Positions 29,402 through 40,855 of a stretch of DNA of 64,000 nucleotides are shown here, one piece after another (the stretch's first letter is position 1; each line of letters begins with the position of its first letter). The DNA lies in assembly GCA_901472455.1 (NCBI GenBank), contig LR590464.1, positions 434,001-498,000 on the forward strand, written 5' to 3'. The notes below the pieces were generated by a model. The model was not told where the DNA came from and did no database searches. It worked only from the letters and a program-made list of their open reading frames with translations. The stretch is from Leclercia adecarboxylata (GTDB lineage Bacteria; Pseudomonadota; Gammaproteobacteria; Enterobacterales; Enterobacteriaceae). The translations under genes were made by a program, and so were the position numbers.

Positions 29402-32106
29402 ATGTTCAAAAATTTCACACAACAGCTGCTGGCCCGGCTGGGCCGCCACCTGCCGCGCCGTCTGGTGCAGCGCGACCCAATGGCAACGGGCAAAACCGAT
29501 GCCGTCATTCCCGGCGCACTGGCCGCCCACTGTCTGCGAATCGCCGCGATGGAAGAGCCTGACCTGTGGCGGACGTTTGCCAGCCACCCGGAAGGGCTGA
29601 CGGCTGCCGAGGTCGAAACCGCCCGCGCCACGCATGGCGAAAATCAGATCCCGGCACAAAAACCGGCCCGCTGGTGGGTGCATCTGTGGGTCTGCTACCG
29701 CAACCCCTTTAACCTGCTGCTGACGGTGCTGGGCGTTATCTCCTATGCCACCGAAGACCTGTTTGCCGCCGGGGTGATCGCCCTGATGGTGGGCATCTCC
29801 ACGCTGCTGAACTTTATCCAGGAGGCCCGCTCCACCCGGGCGGCAGATGCCCTGAAGGCGATGGTCAGCAACACCGCTACCGTCTTACGGACGATCAACG
29901 ATAAAGGCGAAAGCGTCTGGCAGGAGCTACCGATTGACCAGCTGGTGGTGGGCGATGTGGTTAAGCTGGCGGCCGGAGACATGATCCCGGCGGATTTACG
30001 CCTTCTCCAGGCGCGGGATCTGTTTGTGGCCCAGGCTTCGCTGACCGGGGAATCCCTGCCGGTGGAAAAGGTGGCCCACAGCCGCGATCCGCAGCAGAGC
30101 AACCCGCTGGAGTGCGACACCCTGTGCTTTATGGGCACCACGGTGGTGAGCGGCACGGCGCAGGCGATGGTGATCGCCACCGGGGGCAATACCTGGTTTG
30201 GGCAACTGGCCGGGCGCGTCAGCGAGCAGGAGAGCGAGCCGAACGCCTTCCAGCAGGGGATTGGCCGCATCAGCATGCTGCTGATCCGCTTCATGCTGGT
30301 GATGACGCCCATCGTGCTGCTGATTAACGGCTACACCAAAGGTGACTGGTGGGAAGCGGCGCTGTTTGCGCTCTCGGTGGCGGTGGGGCTGACCCCGGAA
30401 ATGCTGCCGATGATTGTTACCTCGACCCTGGCGCGTGGGGCAGTCAAACTCTCGAAGCAAAAAGGTGATCGTCAAACACCTCGACGCCATTCAGAACTTT
30501 GGCGCCATGGACATCCTCTGCACCGACAAAACCGGGCACCCTGACCCAGGACAAAATTGTGCTGGAGCACCATACCGACGTCTCGGGCAAGGAGTGCGAG
30601 CGGGTGCTGAACACCGCCTGGCTGAACAGCCACTACCAGACCGGGCTGAAGAACCTGCTTGATGTCGCGGTGCTGGAAGGGGTGGATGAAGCCGTCGCCC
30701 GCACGCTCTCGACCCGCTGGCAGAAAGTGGATGAGATCCCCTTTGATTTTGAGCGCCGCCGCATGTCGGTGGTGGTAAGTGAAGAGCAGGGCGTCCATCA
30801 GCTGATCTGTAAAGGGGCGCTGCAGGAGATCCTGAACGTGTCGACCCAGGTGTGGCATAACGGCGAGATTGTGCCGCTGGACGACAGCATGTTGCGGCGC
30901 ATCCGGCGCGTCACCGACAACCTCAACCGCCAGGGGCTGCGGGTGGTGGCGGTCGCCAGCAAGTTTTTGCCGGCCCGCGAAAGGGATTACCAGCGTATTG
31001 ACGAATCGGATCTGATCCTCGAAGGCTATATTGCCTTCCTCGATCCGCCGAAAGAGACCACCGCCCCGGCGCTCAAAGCGCTGAAAAACAGCGGCATCAC
31101 GGTGAAAATCCTCACCGGCGACAGCGAGCTGGTGGCCGCAAAGGTGTGCCGCGAAGTCGGCCTGGATGCGGGCGAGGTGGTGACGGGCAGCGAGATCGAA
31201 ACGCTTTCCGACGATGAGCTGGCAACCCTTGCGAAGCGCACCACGCTGTTCGCACGCCTGACCCCGATGCACAAAGAGCGCATTGTCACCCTGCTGAAGC
31301 GCGAAGGGCACGTGGTGGGCTTTATGGGAGATGGTATTAACGATGCGCCCGCGCTGCGTGCCGCGGATATCGGGATTTCGGTGGATGGCGCGGTGGATAT
31401 CGCCCGGGAGGCGGCGGACATCATTCTGCTGGAGAAGAGCCTGATGGTGCTGGAAGAGGGGGTGATCGAAGGCCGCCGCACCTTTGCCAACATGCTCAAG
31501 TACATCAAAATGACCGCCAGCTCCAACTTCGGCAACGTCTTCAGCGTGCTGGTGGCGAGCGCGTTTCTGCCCTTCCTGCCGATGCTGCCGCTGCACCTGC
31601 TGATCCAGAACCTGATGTACGACGTCTCGCAGGTGGCGATCCCGTTTGATAATGTCGATGATGAGCAGATCCAAAAGCCGCAGCGCTGGGAACCGACAGA
31701 ACTGGGCCGTTTCATGCTCTTTTTCGGCCCAATCAGTTCGATCTTTGACATTTTGACCTTCTGCCTGATGTGGTTTGTGTTCCATGCCACCACCCCGGAA
31801 CAACAGACGCTGTTCCAGTCCGGCTGGTTTGTGGTCGGGCTGCTGTCGCAAACGCTGATTGTGCATATGATCCGCACGCGGCGGATCCCGTTCCTCCAGA
31901 GCCGCGCCGCCTGGCCGCTCATCCTGATGACGGGGCTGGTGATGGTGCTCGGCATCGCGCTGCCGTTCTCGCCGCTGGCAGGCTATCTGCAATTGCAGGC
32001 GCTACCGCTGAGCTACTTCCCGTGGCTGGTGGCGATCCTTGCGGGTTATATGGTGTTAACGCAGATGGTGAAAGGGTTCTATAGCCGCCGGTATGGGTGG
32101 CAGTGA
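29402..32106 (+). CDS. mgtA: Magnesium-transporting P-type ATPase MgtA (two frameshifts)
   Basis: P3B-type ATPase that imports Mg at low external supply. Membrane spans begin with NPFNLLLTVLGVISY. The actuator motif LTGESLPVEK, the phosphorylation site CTDKTGTLTQ and the hinge MGDGINDAPALRAADIGIS are all present. One extra A near 30463 (KQKVIVKHLDAIQNFGAMDI restored) and one extra G near 30535, inside the DKTGTL motif itself, split it in this sequence; removing them gives 900 residues, the family length. The start at 29402 follows the leader. It ends in the conserved YSRRYGWQ. Confidence 0.95.
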
Positions 32107-32330
32107 CCTGTTTTTACACACCTTCAACTTCACCTTCACCTTCACCTTCACCCTCACCCTAACCCTCTCCCTAAAAGGGAGAGGGGACAGTCTGGTGCGG
32201 TCTTTTGCCTCTGGCTCTTGTAGGGAGAGGGTCGGGGTGAGGGGACAGCCCGGTGCGGTTTTTCCCCCTCGCCCCTTTGGGGAGAGGGCCGGGGTGGAGG
32301 GGACTGGCTTTCCTCTCAAATTCAACAACC
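32107..32330. repeat. TTCACC hexamer run and three CCCTCTCCC-type hairpins
   Basis: Downstream of mgtA the hexamer TTCACC is repeated about five times and grades into CACCCTAACCC. Three hairpins of the GGGAGAGGG family follow, near 32165-32190, 32220-32245 and 32265-32310. There is no gene between 32107 and 32424. Confidence 0.75.
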
Positions 32331-32424
32331 TGTGATCCCCGTCATGCCATTTGCTTGACGACAATTTGTACACATGTTAACAGAATGTTTTGCCTTTTTT
32401 CGGCCCGTCAAATAAGGAACATTC

Positions 32425-34808
32425 ATGTTACGGTACAGCTTGTTAACCGCCGGGCTTATGCTCGGCTTTTCTGCGTTTGCCGCCCCGGCAGGCGATCTTC
32501 CCCTGATGCCCTGGCCTGCAAAGGTCGAGCGTCCTGCCACCCAGGGCGCGCTGGTCATCAGCAATGACTTCTCGGTCAGCGTCTCCGGGGACGATCTCGG
32601 CGATGCGGTGACCCGTCTGCGCCAGCGGGTGGCGCAGCAGACCGGCTGGACGCTCCAGCCGCAGGCCGATAAACCGGCGAAGCCGACGGTGACCATCGCC
32701 ATCGCCCGCAAAGTGGCTCCGCAGCCCAAAGCGGACAGCGATGAAAGCTACAAACTCACCGTGGACGCCAGCGGGGTAAATATCACTGCCAATACCCGCT
32801 TCGGCGCGCTACGGGCGATGGAAACCCTGCTCCAGCTGATCCAGAACGGTGCGGAAAACACTTCCCTGCCGTGGGTCGCCATTGAGGATGCCCGCGCTTC
32901 CCGTGGCGTGGCCTGCTGCTCGATTCGGCCCGACACTTTATTCCGCTCGACGACATCAAACGCCAGATCGACGGCATGGCGGCGGCGAAGCTTAACGTGC
33001 TGCACTGGCACTTAACCGACGATCAGGGCTGGCGTTTTGCCTCGAAGCGCTACCCGAAACTGACCGAACTTGCCAGCGACGGGCTGTTCTACACCCAGGA
33101 TCAGATGCGCGAAGTGGTGCGCTACGCCACCGCGCGTGGTGTTCGCGTGGTGCCTGAAATTGACATGCCGGGCCACGCCTCGGCCATTGCGGTGGCCTAC
33201 CCGGAGCTGATGAGCGCGCCGGGGCCGTATGAGATGGAGCGCCACTGGGGCGTGCTCAAGCCGGTAATGGATCCTACCAAAGAGGCTACGTATGCATTTG
33301 CCGGAGCGATGGTCGCCGAACTGGCGGCGATCTTCCCGGATCCCTATCTGCACATCGGCGGCGATGAGGTGGACGACAGCCAGTGGAAAGCGAATCCTGC
33401 CATCCAGCAGTTTATGCGTGACAACAAACTGGCCGACAGCCACGCGTTGCAGGCGTATTTCAACCGCAAGCTGGAGACGATCCTCGAGAAGAACCAGCGC
33501 CAGATGGTGGGCTGGGATTAGATCTTCCACCCGGATCTGCCAAAAAGCATCCTGATCCACTCCTGGCAAGGGCAGGACGCGTTGGGTGAAGTGGCGAAGC
33601 AGGGCTACAAAGGGATCCTCTCCACCGGGTTTTATCTCGATCAGCCCCAGTACACCGCCTATCACTACCGCAATGAGATCGTGCCGCAGGGGCTAAACAA
33701 TGTGGACGTGATCACCGATCGCGACAGCGCCCAGAGCTGGTCCTTTACCCTGCCGCGCCTGAAGGGCAAGCCGGTGGAGGGGAGTTTCACGCTGGTAAAA
33801 GGCGACGCGGGCTGGCGTGGGTTTATCGATTTCAACGGCAAATCGCGGCGTGCGGTGCAGGACATCGACTGGCGCAGCGACAACCAGGTGAGCTTCACCG
33901 TCGATACCTGGATGGGGGAAACCCGCCCGGTAGTGACGGTGAAAGATGACAAGATCGAGGGCTATTTCCTGCTGGGCAACAGCCGTTATCCGGTGACGGG
34001 CCAGCGGCTGGACGCGGTGCCGGAAGGGATCGCTCCGGCGGTGCCGGATGCCAGCCAGCAGGCCAATCTGCTGGGCGGCGAGGCGGCGCTGTGGGCGGAA
34101 AACGTCGCGGCCCCGGTGCTCGATATCAAGCTGTGGCCACGGGCGTTTGCGGTGGCGGAGCGGCTGTGGTCGGCGCAGGAGGTGAACGATGTCGAGAACA
34201 TGTACACCCGCCTGCAGGCAATGGACACCTGGTCAACGGTGTCGGTAGGGTTACAGCAACACGCCCGCCAGCAGGTGCAGTTCACGCGTCTGGGGAATAC
34301 CACCGACACGCTGGCGCTGAACATCCTCGCCCAGGCGCTGGAGCCAGCCCAGTATTACACCCGCAACCATCTCAAGTTCCAGGCCGGGAATTACGACCTG
34401 TTTGAGCCGCTGAACCGTTTTGCCGACGCGCTGGCACCGGAAAGTAACACGGTGCGGCAGATGAACCGCTGGGTCGAGCGCCTGGTGAGCGATGCTGAAG
34501 ACAGCGAAAGCGCGGAATCGCTGCGTCATCTGTTTACCCGCTGGCAGACCAACACCCCGGACGCGCTGGCGCTGGCCGGGAACAACTATCAGCTTAAAGC
34601 GCTGAAGCCGGTGATTCTGACGGTGGATAAACTGGCGGCGATAGGGCTGCGCCTGACGGATCTGGTGGCACGACAGGGGACGCTGGATGATACCGAGATT
34701 GCGTCGATTCAGGGGGAGTTAGATAACGCGGCGCAGATTCAGGATGAGGTGGTGATTGCGGCGGTGTATCCGCTGGAGAAACTGCTGCGCGCCACGCGCA
34801 ATCAGTAG
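32425..34808 (+). CDS. Exported beta-N-acetylhexosaminidase, GH20 (frameshift and nonsense codon)
   Basis: Releases terminal GlcNAc from chito-oligosaccharides. Signal peptide at the start (LLTAGLMLGFSAFAAPAG), a GH20b-type N-terminal domain, then the barrel: WHLTDDQGWRF, VVPEIDMPGHASA and HIGGDEVDDSQW with the catalytic Asp-Glu pair. A missing C near 32905 shifts the frame ahead of GLLLDSARHFIPLDDIK. At 33519-33521 the codon after QMVGWD is TAG where GAG is expected (WDEIFHPDLP continues in frame), a single-base substitution rather than an indel. The rest runs cleanly to 34808; corrected length 794 residues. It is convergent with the chitin-active LPMO. Confidence 0.88.
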
Positions 34809-34930
34809 GGTAAAACGCCTGCCCGGTGGCGCTGCGCCTGCCGGGCCTGCGGAGGTGATGACCTTGCAGGCCCGGCAAACGAAGCGTCACCGGCAAACAG
34901 CGTAAACGCCTCTGTATGCCGGGCGTTTAC
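34805..34930. repeat. REP/BIME-type palindromes
   Basis: GCCCGGTGGCGCTGCGCC, GCCGGGCCTGC, GCAGGCCCGGC and TATGCCGGGCG are REP-like units in alternating orientation between the two convergent chitin genes. They likely act as a transcript end. Confidence 0.7.
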
Positions 34931-34934
34931 ATCA

Positions 34935-36393
34935 CTATTTCTGCAGCGTCCACGCCATCTGCCAGTGAGAACCTACACCTGGTTCGAACTGGTTAGCGTT
35001 GGTGCGTACTGCACGCAGTAGCCGCTGTATGGCGCTTTCTTACACTTGTAAGTTTTGCCATTCTTCGGTTGCAGAACCACAGTGTCTGCTTTGTAAGACG
35101 AAAGATTCTGCGGGGAAGGTAAAGTCGTATTTACCCGCAGCACCGGTATCCGCACTGGCTTCGCCTTCCAGCATCATGTCGATCACGTCCTGCGCGAACA
35201 TAACGCCATCTTTGTTGGTCGCGAAGTATTTCAGCATGTGGTGGCCAGGGGTCACGTCAGTCAGGTTCATGGTCACGTCCTGGTTGGCGTTGTTCATGTC
35301 CTGCTTCACATAACCTTTTTCTGCATCGACGTGGTTCATCACACGGGCTTCCAGGTTGACGTCCCCCTGGGTGTTAACGTGGAAGGTCACGGTTGCCGCG
35401 CCGTCTTTAACTTTGCTGAACTGCACGTTGGTCACAGCGATATCTTCGCTGGCCTGAGTCTGCTGCTCTTCATAAGAGATGGCGACAGATTTCAGGGCGC
35501 TACCGTCTTTCACGTAGACGTTGTTTGCGCCGTGAACCGGGTTAACCACGCCGCTTTCATCTTTCACCCCGACACGTACATCGCTGTGTGCTGCGTTGAT
35601 GGCCTGCGCCAGATCGAATGCCCACTGATTTGCCTGGCCCTGAGATGCAGAGGAGAACAGTCAGTTCGGTGCGCATGGAAGCAACTTCACCGTTAGCATC
35701 GAAGAAACGCGCGATCACTTTGTCGCCTGGGTTGATGTTGTTACCGGAGATCTGGCCGTTCAGGGCATGGCTCCACTCGGAAACCACTGCCGGGGTTTCG
35801 TCTGGGGTGACATTGCCGCCGTTGCCGAAATCAACGTCGATTGCCTGGTAGAAGCTGTTAGTGGTATCGGCAATTTCCCATACTGCGTAAATAACCTGGT
35901 AACCGGTACGCTGAGGAACATTACAGCTCATTTCCTGACGTGGCGACGGCGCCTGGCCATTACCGTTAACAGTACAGAATGGGGTGGATTCAAATTGATC
36001 GCGGGTCAGCGGTTTATTTGGATTCCAGTCTTGCTTGGTAATATACCAACGCCAGTTAACGGTTTTATGCGGTGCAGTGTGATACCAGGTAAATGTATTT
36101 TTACCGGCGGTAATTGGTGTTTTAGTCCAGGCATTCAGGCTCTGACGATCAAGCTGGGAATATTGCGAAATACCGGCGCTGGCAAGCTGTCCATCTGGCG
36201 GCAGGGCACCTGTCGGGAAGCCAGACGTACGTTCCACGCTCTGTGGTTCATATTGAACGGTACCGCAGTCGATATTTTTACCGAGCTTACACATATAAGC
36301 GCGGCTGGCCGGAGACTCCACATAACCATGTGCTAAAGCCGACGAAGCAACCGTGAGTGTGGCAAGTGCCAACGCAATTTTTGACAATTTCAT
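34935..36393 (-). CDS. gbpA: GbpA-like chitin-binding lytic polysaccharide monooxygenase (frame broken)
   Basis: Secreted copper enzyme that oxidatively cuts crystalline chitin and can act as a GlcNAc adhesin. A 21-residue signal peptide ends ALA, so the mature protein begins with His (HGYVESPASRAYMCK), the first residue of the copper histidine brace; the second His is in WYHTAPHKTVNW. After the AA10 domain come GbpA-type middle domains (NNVYVKDGSALKSVAISYEE, GHHMLKYFATNKDGVMFAQD) and a C-terminal region ending GVGSHWQMAWTLQK, likely chitin-binding. Frame switches lie near 35655, 35105 and 34995. Corrected length about 485 residues. Confidence 0.87.
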
Positions 36394-36533
36394 TTTTTAT
36401 TCCATTAAAGATGATTAATGAGTTTTGGGCACGGCTAGTGTCGGCTGGAATAAAAAATTAGTCATTTCAAGCAGAGATGAAAAAGAATAGTGAAAATGCT
36501 TGAAGGATATTTCTCTCTGTGTATTCAGATAAT

Positions 36534-36561
36534 AAAAAAAGGCAGCCCAGGCTGCCTTTTA
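36534..36561 (-). terminator. Rho-independent terminator after ridA
   Basis: GGCAGCC-CA-GGCTGCC flanked by seven A on one side and four T on the other. On the minus strand the T-run follows the stem directly after the ridA stop; it may also act for transcripts from the left. Bases 36394-36533 are the gbpA promoter region. Confidence 0.9.
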
Positions 36562-36577
36562 CTTAGTAAATAATTAT

Positions 36578-36964
36578 TTAGCGGCGCACGGCAATCGCTT
36601 CAATTTCGATTTTCACGTCTTTTGGCAGACGCGCCACTTCCACGCAGGAGCGTGCCGGGAAGCCCGCATTGTGCTCGGTGAAGAACGCTTCGTAGGTGGC
36701 GTTAACGGTGGCAAAGTCATTGAGATCTTTAACGAAAACGGTCGTTTTCACGATATCGCCCACTTTCAGGCCAGCAGATTCAACGATCGCTTTAACGTTT
36801 TCCAGCGACTGACGCGCCTGGGCAGAGACGTCTTCCGCCACTTCACCGGTTTTTGGGTTCACCGGGATCTGGCCGGAGGTGATGATCATGCTGCCAAGAT
36901 CAACGCCCTGAACGTATGGGCCGATAGCTGCAGGTGCATTTTCCGTCGCGAGTACTTTGGTCAT
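36578..36964 (-). CDS. ridA: 2-iminobutanoate/2-iminopropanoate deaminase
   Basis: YjgF/YER057c/UK114-family enzyme that hydrolyses reactive enamine/imine intermediates, protecting PLP enzymes. Intact, 128 residues, trimeric in relatives. The family signature is seen in ARSCVEVARLPKDVKIEIEA, with the active-site Arg (PARSCVEV) and the C-terminal Glu. Same strand as pyrI, 72 bp downstream of it, the E. coli arrangement. Confidence 0.97.
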   Translation of the reverse strand: MTKVLATENAPAAIGPYVQGVDLGSMIITSGQIPVNPKTGEVAEDVSAQARQSLENVKAIVESAGLKVGDIVKTTVFVKDLNDFATVNATYEAFFTEHNAGFPARSCVEVARLPKDVKIEIEAIAVRR

Positions 36965-37036
36965 GATTTCTCCTGAATTACAGCGTTATGAGTATGCCTG
37001 CCATTATAAAGAGGCAGGCATGCTTTACCACCGCGA

Positions 37037-37498
37037 TTAGTTGGCCAGCACCACATTATGAGAAAACTCTTTTTCGCAGTATTTACATTTGAGCGCGATG
37101 TCGTTGGCGCGCTTTTTCACTGCAAAACTGGAGTTAACCGGCTCAGCATGGCTGATGCAGTTACTGTTCGGGCAGATCAGCACGCTTTCAATACGATCCG
37201 GCAGGCTCGGGCGGGATTTGCCCACCACTTCGTAATCGTCGATGCGGTTGACGGTCGCTTCCGGTGCGTACAGCGACAGCTGGTTAACCTGCTCGTCGGT
37301 CAGGAAGGTGTTCTCGATTTTAATCAGATCTTTACGGCCCATCTCGCCAGAAGGCAGGTTCAGGCCGATGGTGATGCGCTGGTCGGTTTCGGTCAGTTTG
37401 AACAGGGTCAGCAGCTTAAAGCCCACCTGCGCAGGGATATGGTCAATTACGGTGCCACGTTTAATGGCTTCGACCTGGAGTTTGTTATCGTGTGTCAT
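37037..37498 (-). CDS. pyrI: Aspartate carbamoyltransferase regulatory subunit
   Basis: Binds CTP/ATP and gives allosteric control of PyrB. 153 residues. The N-terminal nucleotide domain contains [20 protein letters not shown]. The C-terminal zinc domain has four Cys (CPNSNC and CKYCEKE). The start is set to 37498 (MTHDNKLQ) because the GGGGAA ribosome site is well spaced to it; an in-frame ATG two codons upstream at 37504 lies too close. It follows pyrB by 12 bp. Confidence 0.96.
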   Translation of the reverse strand: MTHDNKLQVEAIKRGTVIDHIPAQVGFKLLTLFKLTETDQRITIGLNLPSGEMGRKDLIKIENTFLTDEQVNQLSLYAPEATVNRIDDYEVVGKSRPSLPDRIESVLICPNSNCISHAEPVNSSFAVKKRANDIALKCKYCEKEFSHNVVLAN

Positions 37499-37510
37499 GG
37501 TCATTTCCCC

Positions 37511-38443
37511 TTACAGAGCTAAGTCGCGATTCAGAACCAGTGCCAGTAACGCCTGGCGAGCGAAGATGCCGTTTCCGGCCTGCTGGAAGTACCAGGCGTG
37601 CGGCGTCTTATCCACGTCGGTGGTGATCTCATCGATACGCGGCAGCGGGTGCAGCACTTTCATGTTACTGCGTGCGCCCTCAAGATCGCTGGCGCGCAGG
37701 ACGAACTGCGCCTTGACGTTGGCGTACTCCGACGGATCAAGACGCTCTTTCTGCACGCGGGTCATATACAGAATATCCACCTCAGCCATCATCTCTTCGA
37801 TGCTGGCGTGCAGGCTCCACGGGATGCCTTTCTCATCGAGCATATCGAGGATGTACTGCGGCATCGCCAGCGCGTCCGGGGCAACGAAGTAGAAGCGGTT
37901 GCCGTTGAACTTCGCCAGCGCCTGCGTCAGGGAGTGGACGGTGCGGCCATATTTCAGGTCGCCGACCATGGCGATGTTCAGGTTCTCCAGACGGCCCTGG
38001 GTCTCCTGAATGGTGAACAGATCCAGCAGAGTCTGGGTCGGATGCTGGTTAGCGCCATCCCCGGCGTTCAGCACCGGAACGCCGCCGGAAAACTCGGTCG
38101 CCAGACGCGCGGCGCCCTCCTGCGGGTGACGCATCACGATGGCATCAACGTAGGTGCTGATCACTGAGATGGTATCCGCGAGGGTCTCGCCTTTTTTCCC
38201 CAGCGAGGTGTTGCTGCTGTCGGAGAAGCCCACGACGCTTGCGCCCAGACGGTGGATGGAGGTCTCGAACGACAGGCGGGTACGGGTGGAGGCTTCGAAG
38301 AAGCAGCTGGCGATCACCTTGTGCTTCAGCAACTCCGGCTGCGGGTTGGCTTTCAGTTTTGCCGCGGTTTCAAGAACCAGCTCCAGCTCTTCACGGCTGA
38401 GGTCGTTGATGGAAATGATGTGTTTTTGATAAAGCGGATTCAT
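37511..38443 (-). CDS. pyrB: Aspartate carbamoyltransferase catalytic subunit
   Basis: First committed step of pyrimidine synthesis: carbamoyl phosphate plus aspartate to carbamoyl aspartate. Intact, 310 residues. Carbamoyl-phosphate site STRTRLSFE (about residues 52-60), HPTQ, and the aspartate-domain block VLHPLPR. Transcribed after the pyrL attenuator together with pyrI. Confidence 0.97.
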   Translation of the reverse strand: MNPLYQKHIISINDLSREELELVLETAAKLKANPQPELLKHKVIASCFFEASTRTRLSFETSIHRLGASVVGFSDSSNTSLGKKGETLADTISVISTYVDAIVMRHPQEGAARLATEFSGGVPVLNAGDGANQHPTQTLLDLFTIQETQGRLENLNIAMVGDLKYGRTVHSLTQALAKFNGNRFYFVAPDALAMPQYILDMLDEKGIPWSLHASIEEMMAEVDILYMTRVQKERLDPSEYANVKAQFVLRASDLEGARSNMKVLHPLPRIDEITTDVDKTPHAWYFQQAGNGIFARQALLALVLNRDLAL

Positions 38444-38464
38444 TTTTATCTCCTGACGCCGGGC

Positions 38465-38492
38465 AAAAAAAAGCCCCTCAAATGAGGGGCTT
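38465..38492 (-). terminator. pyrBI attenuator
   Basis: AAGCCCCTCA and TGAGGGGCTT pair, followed on the minus strand by eight T. The hairpin overlaps the end of the leader peptide gene. Close ribosome following at high UTP stalling prevents its formation; free formation ends transcription before pyrB. Confidence 0.92.
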
Positions 38493-38582
38493 CTGGAATA
38501 GGGACTGCAACGGGAAGAAAAACGGCAGGCCAGCGTCTTTTTTAAGACGCGCTACGACACTCTGTAGACACTGTTTGACCAT
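38478..38582 (-). CDS. pyrL: pyrBI operon leader peptide
   Basis: 34 codons: [20 protein letters not shown] followed by [14 protein letters not shown]. It matches E. coli PyrL around [14 protein letters not shown] and is encoded with U-rich pause runs (the Phe codons). It stops inside the attenuator stem, as expected for UTP-sensitive attenuation. Confidence 0.88.
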   Translation of the reverse strand: MVKQCLQSVVARLKKDAGLPFFFPLQSLFQKPLI

Positions 38583-38753
38583 GCTTCCTCCCGGCAAATT
38601 GTGGGGGCATTATACGCAGCCTGATTGGCGGATCAAGCGAATAATGCACACTTTACGCAACGTAAACGGTTAGGTGTGCATGGTTATGCGCTAATGCAAA
38701 GCACGCACAAAAAGAAGTGGTATGGCAGCTAAAATTCTCGTATAAAAGCTTAA

Positions 38754-39240
<487 letters not shown>

Positions 39241-39275
39241 GCCCCTCATCCCGGCCCTCTCCCACAGAGCTAAGG

Positions 39276-39690
39276 GATACCTGGTAATTTAATTGCTCTT
39301 AAAGCAATGAAATAATCACAATATTTTAAAAGACTTACAGCGGCTCCCCTGTCCGGCTGAAAATCGACGAAGCGTTTCCGTAAGGCCGGGGCGAGGCGCA
39401 GGGACGCGCCGAGAGGGCATAGCCTGCAGGGATGCAGGCTGGTGCCCGACCCGAAAGCCTGGAGGAATAAGCTGAGTGCACCGCGAAGCGGCGATTTTCT
39501 TGGCCGGGAGCCGGGGTAGCCAGGGGGGAGGCGGCGAGCCCCCCTGGCACGTTCACCGATGACGCGGCTGGCAGATAAGTGCAGAACCTAAAGTGAACGG
39601 AACTTCTACCTGAGTCGCATGTTCCCCTCACCCCAACCCTCTCCCCAAAGGGGAGAGGGAGCTGACCGTGCCAATATCAGGAACGGGAGC
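39276..39690 (+). repeat. Dispersed structured element, copy 2
   Basis: Same element as 6176-6585, same orientation. The closing stem is GAAAATCGACG with CGGCGATTTTC (one mismatch). The internal AGCCTGCA/TGCAGGCT and GGGCA/TGCCC arms and the CGTTCAC/GTGAACG stem are identical to copy 1. The long hairpin here is GCCAGGGGGG with CCCCCCTGGC: both sides differ from copy 1 and still pair. The element is followed by the same CCCTCACCCCAACCC hairpin. Confidence 0.75.
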
Positions 39691-39760
39691 CGACCGTGCC
39701 AATATCAGGAGAGGGGGCCGAGCGTGCCAATATTTTTGTGGGGAACCCTCAACCCAGCGG
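39656..39760. repeat. Short tandem repeat of the GACCGTGCCAATAT motif
   Basis: About three units of 28 bp (GAGCTGACCGTGCCAATATC, GAGCCGACCGTGCCAATATC, GGCCGAGCGTGCCAATATTT) follow copy 2 of the structured element; copy 1 has a single unit. Together with the element this fills the tabA-yagE gap except for the yagE promoter. Confidence 0.7.
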
Positions 39761-39889
39761 GAGAGAGTGAGGGCATCAGGCCGCACCCTTTAATATGTGA
39801 TCCAGCTTAAATTTCCTACACTCCTTCTTTCCTTCCCATTTACCTGCGCTTTTTCTGCGTCATAGTATGAAAATCAAATAAACGAACGC

Positions 39890-39908
39890 TGTTCTATAAT
39901 GTAGAACA
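39890..39908 (+). promoter_or_regulatory. Palindromic operator over the yagE -10 box
   Basis: TGTTCTATAATGTAGAACA has perfect 7-bp arms and contains TATAAT (39895-39900), 32 bp before the yagE start. A repressor bound here would block the promoter; the IclR-family regulator YagI/XynR encoded at the end of the cluster is the obvious candidate. Confidence 0.65.
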
Positions 39909-39931
39909 AATGCTTTCAGCAAGGAGATCCC

Positions 39932-40841
39932 ATGCAGCAGACTCAACCGTTCTCGGGCATTATTCCCCCTGTCTCCACTATCTTCACCGCCGACGGCGCG
40001 CTGGATAAAGCCGGTACCGCCGCGTTAATCGACAGCATGATCGACGCCGGTGTAAATGGCCTGTTCTTTTTGGGCAGCGGCGGGGAGTTTTCGCAGCTCA
40101 ACACCGAAGAACGCAAAGCCATCGCAGAATTTGCTGTCGCCCATGTGGATCGCCGGGTACCGGTGCTGATCGGCACCGGGGGCACCAACGCCCGGGAGAC
40201 CATCGAGTTGAGCCAGCACGCGCAGCAGGTCGGTGCAGACGGCATCGTGGTGATTAATCCCTACTACTGGAAAGTGTCTGAAGCGAACCTGATCCGCTAC
40301 TTCGAGCAGGTGGCTGACAGCGTGACCCTGCCGGTGATCCTCTATAACTTCCCGGCGCTGACCGGGCAGGATCTGACCCCGCAGCTTGTCAAAACCCTGG
40401 TGGACTCTCGCCGCAATATCGTGGGGATTAAAGACACCATCGACTCTGTGGCCCATCTGCGCAGCATGATCCTCACCGTCAAGGCGGCGCACCCCGACTT
40501 TGTGGTGCTGTGCGGCTATGACGATCACCTGTTCAATACCCTATTGTTGGGCGGCGATGGGGCGATCTCCGCCAGCGGCAACTTTTGCCCCGCAGATTTC
40601 GGTGAAACTGTTGCAGGCTTTCCGCGACGGCGACCTGGCCCGGGCGGCGCAGTATCATCAGACCCTGCTGCAAATTCCGCAGATGTATCAGCTGGATGCC
40701 CCGTTCGTGAACGTGATTAAAGAGGCCATTGCGCTCTGCGTGTGTCCGGTCTCCACCCACGTGCTGCCGCCTGCCGGGCCGCTGGATGAACCGCGCAAGG
40801 CGCAGCTGAAAGCGCTGCTGCAACAGCTCAAGCTCTGCTGA
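39932..40841 (+). CDS. yagE: 2-keto-3-deoxy sugar-acid aldolase YagE (one frameshift)
   Basis: Class I aldolase of the DapA/NAL family; YagE cleaves 2-keto-3-deoxy-gluconate/xylonate to pyruvate and an aldehyde. 302 residues after correction. GSGGEFSQL is the pyruvate-binding loop, NPYYWKVSE and YNFPALTG carry the Tyr, and GIKDTIDS holds the Schiff-base Lys. One extra T near 40586 (ASGNFAPQISVKLLQAF restored) breaks the frame. First gene of yagEF, 14 bp before yagF. Confidence 0.93.
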
Positions 40842-40855
40842 GTCGGACGGTCACG

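Noticed and set aside
30472-31992. 506-codon minus-strand frame opposite mgtA
   Set aside because: Antisense shadow of a near-identical MgtA; composition rich in His/Gln/Arg, as is typical of shadows.
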